Shown piece after piece: positions 55,626 through 64,000 of a stretch of 64,000 nt of DNA. The translations under genes were made by a program, and so were the position numbers. Under the pieces are notes generated by a model, which saw only the letters and a list, made by a program, of their open reading frames with translations, was not told where the DNA came from and ran no database searches. Source of the stretch: Haliotis asinina (lineage: Eukaryota; Mollusca; Gastropoda; Lepetellida; Haliotidae); contig NC_090295.1 of NCBI RefSeq assembly GCF_037392515.1, positions 21,220,001 to 21,284,000 on the forward strand, in the 5' to 3' direction. How positions within the stretch are numbered: position 1 is the stretch's first letter; each line of letters starts with the position of its first letter.

Positions 55626-56129
55626 CTGAGGACTATAAGACTTCCATGATCGTGGAGTTCTCAAGGTAACATTATACATGCATATGTCATTGAGCATTAC
55701 TGTCAGGGTTGACAGTGTGGATGGTGCAAGAGAAGGATGGTCACGATGATTTAATTTGGAAACAACTTGTAAAGTTTTTGCTGTAATTTGTTCTTTCAAT
55801 TCAGTAGTTTTTATAAAATTTTAAAAAGTAATTTAGCTGGTTCAGCATCATCTTGCTCTTGTTTAACTTTGAAATTTAATATTCAGAACTACACTGATAA
55901 TGCTAGTTCTGTTTAAACATAAAAATTACCCAAGTGTCCTCGTCTCTCATGAACATTTCATGAAGTCTGATTTTTTTCATATGCTAACTGACAAATTGTG
56001 TAAAAAGTTCAGTGAAAATTCAATCAAGTTTCACTAATTCAATTTCAAGAACTCAATGGTTTTTGATGTAGAAGGAAGTTAAAATGTAAAACTGATGGAA
56101 AGAAACTGCTCTCGAATTAAAGTTATTGT
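55626..56129. other. No gene seen
   Basis: Unique DNA. A 60-codon minus frame at 55617-55799 begins inside the SINE-A head and is not credible. Confidence 0.5.
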
Positions 56130-56880
56130 CCGGGCCTTGTTACAAAAAGTCATTGCAGCACTAAGGTGATCGTATGTCCCATACTGTAAGGCAATTGTAA
56201 CACCCCCACTATAAGGTAATTGTAACCCTCATACCTTAAAGTCATCATAACCCCCATACTATAGAGTAATCGTAACTCCCATACCGTAGGGTAATCGTAA
56301 CTCCCACACTTGAAGGTAATCATAACTTTCATACTTGAAGGTAATAATAACTTTCACACTTGAAGGTAATAATAACTCCCATACTTTAAGGTAATCATTA
56401 CTCCAATACTATAAGGTAATCATAACTCCCATATGTGAAGATAATTGTAACTCCCATATTTGAAGGTAATCGTAACTCCCCCACGTGAAGGTAATTTTAA
56501 CTCTCACACTTGAAGGAAATCGTAACTCCCATACAATAAGGTAATCATTACTCCAATACCATTAGGTAATCATAACTCCCAAGCGTCAAGGTAATTTAAC
56601 TCCCATAGTTGAAGATAATCATATCTCCCATGCAAAAAGGTAATTGTAACTCCCATACTATAAGGTAATTGTAACTCACACGCTTGAAGGTAACTGTAAC
56701 TCACACGCTTGAAGGTAATTGTAACTCACACGCTTGAAGGTAATTGTAACTCTCATACTATATGGTAATCATAGCTCCCACACTATAAGGTAATTGTAAC
56801 TCACACACTTTTAGGTAATCGTAATGTCCATGCTATCAGGTAGTCATAACTCCCAAACTATAAAGCAATAATATCTCACT
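56130..56880. repeat. ~25-bp tandem array derived from a MITE end
   Basis: The first element reads GGGCCTTGTTACAAAAAGTC and AGCACTAAGGTGATCGTATG, which is the TTTCACAAAG MITE terminus. Then follow about 29 units resembling AAGGTAATCGTAACTCCCAT plus ACTTG. Variation is high, so the array is older or under less homogenisation than its neighbours. Confidence 0.85.
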
Positions 56881-57544
56881 CATTAAACAATCTGCACCCA
56901 TCAAATATTTATCACTTGCTTATTAAACCAATCTTGCCCTTTAAACTAATCTCATTCAATCATTAAACCATTTTGAGTCATTCCTTAAATTAGTCTTTCT
57001 CACTCTGTTAACCACTAATTTATTAATCAAATCTCACCACATATAAAACCAAATTGCTCATTATACCTCCTCCATCCTGCCTTTATTCACTCGCTTGCTC
57101 CACTCACTCACTTACTCACTCAGAAGCATATGAGTGCTATAAACCACAAATGTTTCGGCAATTTCCTCAGCATCGATCAGTAACCATAACGACAACTCTT
57201 CATAATTCCATTTGTTCTGTTTACAAAGACAACAATTTGTCTTTCTCAGCATGGTTAAGATCCATGACTCTGGGCTGAACAGTCCTAAGCAAACACACAT
57301 CTATGTTTTTAACCTTTCAGGATGAATATCATGCTCAATTAATGATGGCCCTTGCTTTGAGAATTCAATCAGACTTGCTGGTCTGAAGGAAAGGTTTTGT
57401 CCTCATCAGATTAGGGATAAGCTTGAGGATGACCTAACCTGAATAAATGGTTTGTGTGTTTGTCTTACTGTGAGGAAAAACAAGCCTCCTGGATAGAGTT
57501 TATCCCCTCAAGTTAAACTGAGAGCAGAACAGTTTTGCTACACT
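56881..57544. other. No gene seen
   Basis: Contains a run of CATTAAACCA/ATCTCAYTCA motifs at 56875-57050, a faint short-period repeat. The frames at 57054-57300 are not recognisable. Confidence 0.45.
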
Positions 57545-57925
57545 GTGTGACTTTCTTTATCAGTGACCATCAGTGATGGTGTTCGTATTGTATCAATGTC
57601 AGATCTCTATCCCCTAAAGTTGTCCAGTATTGATGGGCTTTGTTACTTTGTGTGGCTTTCTGTATCAATGGCTGTCACTGATGGCACTCATATTGTATCA
57701 ATGTCAGATCTCTATCCCCTAAAGTTGTCCAGTATTGATGGGCTTTGTTACTTTGTGTGGCTTTCTGTATCAATGGCCGTCACTGATGGCACTTGTGGTG
57801 TATCAATGTAAGGTTTCTATCCCCTAAAGTTGGATGGTATTGAGCTCTTTGTTTCGGAGTGTAGCTGTGTATATCAGCAAGCATCAACGATGGTGGCAAT
57901 GGTACATCAATGTTATAGTACTATC
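57545..57925. repeat. 105-bp tandem repeat, about 3.5 copies
   Basis: TATCAATGTCAGATCTCTAT starts at 57591 and 57696, and TATCAATGTA at 57801. The last, decayed copy is at 57903. Each unit has CCCCTAAAGTTGTCCAGTAT and TTTGTTACTTTGTGTGGCTT. The 105-bp period is a multiple of three, giving an 82-codon plus frame with a 35-residue repeat (SMSDLYPLKLSSIDGLCYFV). Copies 1 and 2 are nearly identical and copy 4 is decayed. I see no coding evidence beyond openness. Confidence 0.85.
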
Positions 57926-58556
57926 CTCCAATATTAAAGAGCTTTGTTACGCAGTTTAATGTTCTGTACCAGTGACACACTTGAGGAAGATATATTGGTG
58001 CAACACCATACATTCTGAATGGGAAGGATATAAAGCTATTGATCTGTGTTCCCAAGGGGACAGTCATGAAGTTATATTCATGGTGAGTGAGTTTATGTGA
58101 CTGAGCAGTATATATTTGGTTGATCTGGAACATTGATTCTGCAGGAAATAGCCTGGTCTAGTAGTACTTCTTACAGCTGCAGACACCATCGATCCTCACC
58201 GTAATGAATGCCTGAAAAAGAGCGTGAGTCTGATTCTGATTCTGTAAGATTCTCGAGTTTGGTACAAATATCAGGATAGGTTTTGATGAGGAGCCTTGTA
58301 AGAATCATGGCAATTGGTTTAGAGTCTGAAAAAGGAATCCTGAGATTATGTGGTGCCAGACTTTGGTACAAGAATCCTGAAACACGTGTTGTACCTCAGT
58401 AAGGTACAACAGTCAGTGACGTAGTGGGAAGCCAAAGTTTCTGATTCCTGGTGCAAGAATCATGACATCGCTTGATAGACTGGTACATTGTGTGGTCCCA
58501 GAGTCTTGCATCTTAACAATCTTCCAGTCTTCCCATGGAGCTGAAAATTAATTTTG
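57926..58556. other. No gene seen
   Basis: Unique DNA. The motif CAAGAATCMTGA recurs loosely at 58290-58480. Confidence 0.45.
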
Positions 58557-58722
58557 ATTGAGTGAGTGAATTGAGTTTTACACTATTTTGAATCAATATT
58601 CCAGCAGTTTCACAGAGGGGAACATCAGAAATGGGCTTCACACATTGTACCCATGTGGGAAATCGAACCTGGGTCTGCTGAGTTGATAAGGGAAAGTTTT
58701 ATCCACTATCCCAAATGCTCCA
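58557..58722 (-). mobile_element. SINE-A
   Basis: Antisense order: GAGTGAGTGAATTGAGTTTT, ATCAATATTCCAGCAGTTTC, GAAATGGGCTTCACACATTG, GAAATCGAACCTGGGTC (B box) and a decayed A box (AGTTTTATCCACTATCCC). The best-preserved body of the group lies at 58635-58665. Confidence 0.82.
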
Positions 58723-60182
58723 AATTTTTATTCCACTCGTACCAGTTGACTGGAGTAGCAATGATATAGCCCTTTATGCATTAAGTTAATAAATGGAAAA
58801 GTATGTTATAAACCCACTAATCATAAAATAATCAAAATCATGAGTGAGTGAGTGAGTGAGTGAGTTTTCCCCTCATACTGTTCTATTTATTTACAGATGT
58901 ACATCCATTTCATTTCATGACGTATGCATAATAGTATTTCTGATGACTTACAGCCATCTTGTCTCTGTAGAAATTTAAATGTCATCAATGCAGGATTTAA
59001 GAATCCATCATCCTTTTGAAATTGAAATCAGTTGGAGATGAAAGATTTCAATTTGGTTCACTGTTACAGTATCATGTTAAAGCCTGCATTAAAATGAGAA
59101 GTTAAATAACGATAAATGTGAAGTTGAACTACTGCATATGTAGATCATCGCAAAACCTCAAGGCAATCATGGCAGCAATGTCTAGGACTTCAAACAAACT
59201 CTAGCATGGTATTTGCTTCGTAAACAGCTCAAATCTTCCAGCTTTATTCCACCTCATGTGTCAGTAAACTAAGTTTGACTTTAGTCTCTACGATCACATT
59301 GCTTATAGCAACTCTTAGGGATTAGTGTTTGGCTATTAACAAAGTCACCCTTCGAAGGGAGATTGGGAGAAACATTATTTTTCTTTCATATTTGGAAGTC
59401 CTAAGGACCATCCGCCAGTCAATCAATATTTTTTTTCAGTCATCTCTTGAAAACATATACTATTTTCACAGCAATTTTTCTTCAGAATATAAAAGACGTC
59501 CAATGGGAGTTTGGTTCTTTAACCAAAATCTGAAGCAAAATCAGATTTTCTTGAGGACATATCTCCAATATAAGACTTTATATCATGGTATTAGCCATTT
59601 CTAGTTATTTCCAGTCATATGGTATATGAAAACTTAAAATTTATCTATCACATAACAATCAGAATTAATAAATTCTTAAGTTCAGTTTGGGAATTCCTGG
59701 TTACAGATCTTACTCTACAAGCATATTGACACATTCTGGGTCTCAAAAGTTCAGAGTTGGAAATTTATCGTGGTGGCACATGTTTCAAGTGAAATACAAC
59801 CTGTTGTAAATCACTCAAGGGATGTATTATTGACCAGTATGGCCCAGGGTACTGACCAGGCAACAATGGTGAAAATCCTTAAATGCTGACTAAGCATATT
59901 AGTTGAGATATTTTTTCTGTTAATTGATTTTTTAACCATCCAACATTGACATTTCAAACTGTGTAGTTGTATAAGTGTAGTGTAAAGTTCAGAGTGTAGT
60001 TATATTTTCCTTTGGACAATAAAAGTATTTCATCTCACTTGGTTCAATTGTATGTGTGATTTTCACCACCGTGTTAACTTCAGCTAAAGAACAACATAGT
60101 GCATAAAATATACTTGTCAGTTGTAAGTGTGTAACATGTCCTATTAGCTTATGACAGTGATGTATGCATTTAACAATGCATG
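58723..60182. other. No gene seen
   Basis: AT-rich DNA with a GAGT run at 58842-58864 that is not attached to a SINE body. The 91-codon plus frame at 59329-59604 has no recognisable domain. Confidence 0.45.
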
Positions 60183-60241
60183 AGATCATCATCATCACCA
60201 TCATCAACATCATCATCATCATCACCATCATCATCATCATG
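60183..60241. repeat. (ATC)n imperfect microsatellite
   Basis: About 19 ATC units with CACC and CAAC interruptions. The minus frame of Met repeats is a by-product. Confidence 0.95.
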
Positions 60242-61159
60242 GTACCCCAAAGCCTGGGACATTGTTCATAGTAAATAGGTGTCAACCTTATTCACATAAT
60301 GCCATCACACAGTGGAAATATTGCAAAGGGAGTGATAAAAAAGTACCAAAAAAGTAGAACATATCCAAATTGTTGTCAAATCATGAAGTCTTCAGTCTTG
60401 CAATGACAAGAGCCACCCCACTCACTCGCAAAGCCCATGTAATTCTTATACAAGCTCATTGTGTACAAGATCAACATTTTCCCAAATGTGATTTGATATT
60501 TGGGAAAATCTACTGGAGCCTGAAAGACAAAAATACAACATGATTCAAACTCAAGCTCACATGTTTTTATACTGCTTTGCGAAAACAAAAGCATAGCAAA
60601 AAAATATGGACATCATAACAAATTTACATAATTCTAGTCATCTTGTCACCTGTTTATGATAAACAATGATGACAATGATAAACATGTTACAGTGTGTAGT
60701 AATGCCACAAATATAAAGAAATTAAAAAAAGTCAAAAAAGCATGCATCACAATAACGACAGAAACAATGCGCGAATACACCTTTGTCATTGAGAGCAAGC
60801 ACCAGGGCTGCCTGTGTATACTCTGCAAGCTATGAAATGGTAATGAAACATAATAGAGCCTGCCTGTTATTACACAGCTGTGTTGGTTTGATTATTACAC
60901 AGAATGACCTCATTTCCAGACAATTGGCTATGTCTGTTATGCCAGGCCAAACTATTGCATCAGACATCAGAGAGTCAATTATATGACTGGTTATGTCAGT
61001 GAGAGGGAGGAGAGCTGTTGAATTGTGCTGAGGGTTCACTAATGGGTAGAAATTAACATATTTTACAGAAAAAAAATGTTCATACTAAATAATCAAAAAA
61101 GAAAGAGAGCACTGGATATACTAGTTTTGAGGTCTGTATGACAAACTATGCAGAGTCTT
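60242..61159. other. No gene seen
   Basis: AT-rich unique DNA before the last large array. Confidence 0.5.
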
Positions 61160-62270
61160 AGTCTGTTACTTTTGTACTGTGCTGTGGGGCACCTGTTACT
61201 GTGGTACTGTGCTGTGGTGCACCTGTTCCTGTGGTACTGTGCAGTTTGGCACGTTACTGTTGTACTGTGTGGGAGGGCAAACATTACTGTGGTACTGTGC
61301 AGTTGGGCACATGTTACTGTGGTACTGTGCAGTTGGGCACATGATACTGCTGTACTGTGTTGGAGGGCAAACGTTACTGTGGTACTGTGCAGTTGGGCAC
61401 ATGTTACTGTGGTACTGTGCAGTTGGGCACATGTTGCTGTGGTACTGTGCAGTTGGGCACATGTTGCTGTGGTACTGTGTGGGAGGGCAAACATTACTGT
61501 GGTACTGTGCAGTTGGGCACATGATACTGCTGTACTGTGTTGGAGGGCAAACGTTACTGTGGTACTGTGCAGTTGGGCACATGTTGCTGTGGTACTGTGT
61601 GGTAGGGCAAACATTACTGTGTTACTGTGCAGTTGGGCACGTTACTGTGGTACTGTGCAGCTGGGCACATGTTACTGTTGTACTGTGTTGGAGGGCAAAC
61701 GTTACTGTGGTACTGTGCAGTTGGGCACATGTTACTGTGGTACTGTGCAGTTGGGCACATGTTGCTGTGGTACTGTGCAGTTGGGCACATGTTGCTGTGG
61801 TACTGTGTGGGAGGGCAAACGTTACTGTGGTACTGTGCAGTTGGGCACATGATACTGCTGTACTGTGTCGGAGGGCAAACGTTACTGTGGTACTGTGCAG
61901 TTGGGCACATGTTGCTGTGGTACTGTGTGGGAGGGCAAACATTACTGTGGTACTGTGCAGTTGGGCATGTTACTGTGGTACTGTGCAGTTGGGCACATGT
62001 TACTGTTGTACTGTGTTGGAGGGCAAACGTTACTGTGGTACTGTGCAGTTGGGCACATGTTGCTGTGGTACTGTGTGGTAGGGCAAACATTACTGTGTTA
62101 CTGTGCAGTTGGGCACATATTACTGTGGTACTGTGCAGTTAGGTACATGTTACTGTTGCAATGTTACTGTTGTGCGGTGCAGTGGGCCAGATGTTAATGT
62201 TGTAAAGTGCGGTGGGGCAGATGTTACCATTGTACAGTGCTGTGGAGTATATGTTACAGTTGTATTCTGT
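61160..62270. repeat. 30-bp minisatellite with two interleaved unit types
   Basis: Type 1 is TACTGTGCAGTTGGGCACAT plus GTTACTGTGG. Type 2 is TACTGTGTGGGAGGGCAAAC plus RTTACTGTGG. About 36 units occur in mixed order. The marker GATACTGCTGTACTG is at 61343, 61523 and 61851, and GGTAGGGCAAACATTACTGT at 61601 and 62077, showing block duplication. Occasional 26-bp units lack ACAT. A period divisible by three produces frames up to 300 codons in several phases on both strands, and I do not treat these as genes. Confidence 0.93.
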
Positions 62271-62989
62271 AAAATGTTTATCATACTTTAAATGTGAAAC
62301 AGTGACAAATGAACTTGTCTCTTACCTCAAATGGACAAATATGAACAAGATGATAATACATACTGTAACATTACCCTGTTCCTATAAACAGTATTTCAAA
62401 TTACATCAGTTTATATCCCTAGGGCAAACTGAAAAATGTTTCACTGGTCAAACTGCATTTGGTTTTATAAGATGGCAATAATATATTTTCACAGTAAGGA
62501 TGCTGAAAAACAGTGAGCAAGTCACATCTTGTACCCATGTGAAACATAAACCCAACATTAAGATGACAGTTGAATACTTTTACTGCTTGCCTACCCAAAC
62601 ATTCATATAACAAACTGAAACATATGTAATATCCCTTTAGCCATGCAGTTCAACACTTGTGTTGCATATTTTTGCAATTTGAATTTTTTTCAGTTGACAT
62701 TGTATTGCCCTCACTGAGTTTAGACTGACCTTTCAAATTCGCTCAATAAAAATTTGCTCAATCCATATTTCTTCTCTAAAATTTTCAGATTGAAGGCCAA
62801 CATTCAGATACAGTTATACTTTTTTGTTTTCATATTTTTGTTTTGAGTGATGTTGAATTATCAGGACTAAACAGTTAGTTTTTATGTCGTCAGAATGTAC
62901 GCAAAATGCTTCTGACTATCATTCTGACATTCTCTTTCATAAAAGAGCAGACTTTGTTGCCATTATCTTCCTGAAAAGATCTTTTATAA
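62271..62989. other. No gene seen; one decayed SINE-A at 62515-62597
   Basis: CACATCTTGTACCCATGTGA, AACATAAACCCAACATT and GAATACTTTTACTGCTTGCC resemble an antisense SINE-A body and head, heavily decayed. The rest is unique AT-rich DNA. Confidence 0.45.
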
Positions 62990-63150
62990 GCTGATGGTCA
63001 GCAACCCATGCTTGTCACATGGGAAGACGAGTTGGGTTTGTTGGTCAGACTCATATCATTTCTCAGTGCTCATATCAGTCTCTGGTTTGTCTAGACACAA
63101 TTATTTATAAACTGATGTCATATTAGTGTCGCTGAGTGAAGCATTAAGAA
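62990..63150 (+). mobile_element. SINE-B, old plus-strand copy
   Basis: GGTCAGCAACCCATGCTTGT, GAAGACGAGTTGGGTTTGTT, GGTCAGACTCATATCATTTC, GGTTTGTCTAGACACAATTA and GTCGCTGAGTGAAGCATTAA follow SINE-B order with many changes. Confidence 0.65.
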
Positions 63151-63284
63151 AAAAATTGAAAAGTAACAATGTTGACAGTTTAAACTTTGGACCAAAGTAG
63201 TGAACTATATATCTATCTTAAACAGCATTATTCATATTTTTGGCCTGACAGATAAAAATATAGACATAGAGTAAACCCTGACAA

Positions 63285-63900
63285 TGTATTGTTTAGCAAA
63301 TGCACCACAGACACATATTCAGACAAATCATGAGTAGAAATATGAAACAATCATCGGTCATTTTATTGATTTTTAACAGTACATAATACATCTTCTCATC
63401 ACCGGACATCATGTACAATTTCGTCCTGTCAGATTGGAAAAAATTACCTAAAGGCCTGACCTGTTATTTCCTTTTTTACAGATTTTTGTCGTCAGAAACC
63501 TTAAATGTAGATGTGGAAAGAAATGAAAATAGAATCACCAGTCAAAATAATATTCAGTATAAACACCAAAAATATTTTACTTAATTTTTTTGTCAGTCTA
63601 TATTTTTGGTCAATACAAATATTAGGATTTTTTTATAATTTATTATTATTATTATTTTTATTTTTTTTTAGTGGAAAATTGGAAAATTAACTTTTTTTAT
63701 TCATAAAAAAATGTGACTGACGAATCCATAAAACAAGAAATACTCTGATTATTGTTAAATCAGCATAAATGTATTGTTTAGCAAATATACCTCAAATACA
63801 TATTTAAAGCAAGACAAATTCTTTGTAGAAATATGAAATAATCATGGATCATTTCACGTTTCAAGAACAGTACATAATACATCTTCTCATCACCGGACAT
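63285..63900. repeat. Direct repeat pair ~485-490 bp apart
   Basis: TGTATTGTTTAGCAAAT is at 63285 and 63770. TACATAATACATCTTCTCAT plus CACCGGACATC is at 63381 and 63871. GTAGAAATATGAAAYAATCA lies between them in both copies. The copies of about 130 bp are diverged in the middle. They may be the ends of one element or a partial tandem duplication continuing beyond the window. Confidence 0.75.
63483..63640 (+). repeat. Dispersed AT-rich repeat, partner at 41019-41225
   Basis: GTCAGAAACCTTAAATG, GAAAATAGAATCACCAGTCA, AAAATATTTTACTTAA, CAGTCTATATTTTTGGTCAA and TAGGATTTTTTTATAA match the 41-kb copy in order. It lies between the two direct repeats at 63285 and 63770, so it may be the inside of the same element. 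Confidence 0.6.
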
Positions 63901-64000
63901 CCACCTACACTGTCCATGACCTCAGACATCATTAACATGTTATATAAATGATGAGCTTATTTAAGGTAACAACTACACTATGACCTTGTAATGTTTGTTC

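Noticed and set aside
61148-62142. Overlapping plus frames of 234, 300 and 171 codons and minus frames of 173, 128 and 158 codons
   Set aside because: All lie in the 30-bp minisatellite and are open in several phases at once, which is expected of the repeat and not of a gene.

Overview
This 64 kb window looks like non-coding DNA from a gastropod mollusc, most likely an abalone (Haliotis). The sequence is AT-rich. It has no operon-like or bacterial gene structure and no intact conserved protein-coding gene. It is full of SINEs whose sense-strand 3' tails read like GAATATTGCTGAGTGCGGCG and run into CACT/GAGT microsatellite. I recall that tail and the SINE-B body as typical of abalone sequences. 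The assignment comes from memory and was not checked against a database.

I name four SINE groups. SINE-A has a tRNA-like head with recognisable A and B boxes. SINE-B runs from a head starting CCCGTGAAGGTCC through a conserved centre (GACTTGGTTGACACATGTCA) to the shared tail, and may belong to the MetaSINE superfamily. SINE-C has a tRNA-Thr-like head and a TCCACCCAGCTGT body. SINE-D has a tRNA-Arg(TCG)-like head. There are also hAT-like DNA elements (CAGGGCT and CAGTGTG termini), palindromic MITEs and one large fold-back.

Layout: 1-7.9 kb scattered SINEs; 7.9-10.1 kb a hAT-like element whose right end lies in a near-perfect 572 bp tandem duplication; 12.3-17.7 kb three tandem arrays (G-rich about 22 bp, a 2.5 kb 24-bp array, and a 49/75-bp array); 18-23 kb sparse repeats and a tandemised SINE tail; 23.9-25.5 kb an array enclosing two tRNA-Arg-like copies; 26-35 kb SINEs, including a compound insertion bounded by a 13-bp duplication; 37.6 kb a possible minus-strand terminal exon; 38-39 kb MITEs; 39.8-40.9 kb a 25-bp array; 42.5 kb CA/GTGC microsatellite; 44.8-46.4 kb a 35-bp array with 385-bp higher-order structure; 50.3-52.1 kb a SINE-C with a five-fold head followed by a 32-bp array; 55 kb a hAT MITE nested in a SINE with perfect 8-bp duplications; 56.1-56.9 kb a MITE-derived array; 61.2-62.3 kb a 30-bp array.

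The long open frames (up to 395 codons, often on both strands) are almost all by-products of arrays whose period is a multiple of three. The only coding candidates are a 60-codon terminal exon at 37.6 kb (minus) and a weaker 84-codon frame at 26.2-26.5 kb (minus). The most notable theme is that parts of mobile elements (SINE head, centre and tail, and MITE end) have each been tandemly multiplied here, which looks like satellite birth caught at several stages.
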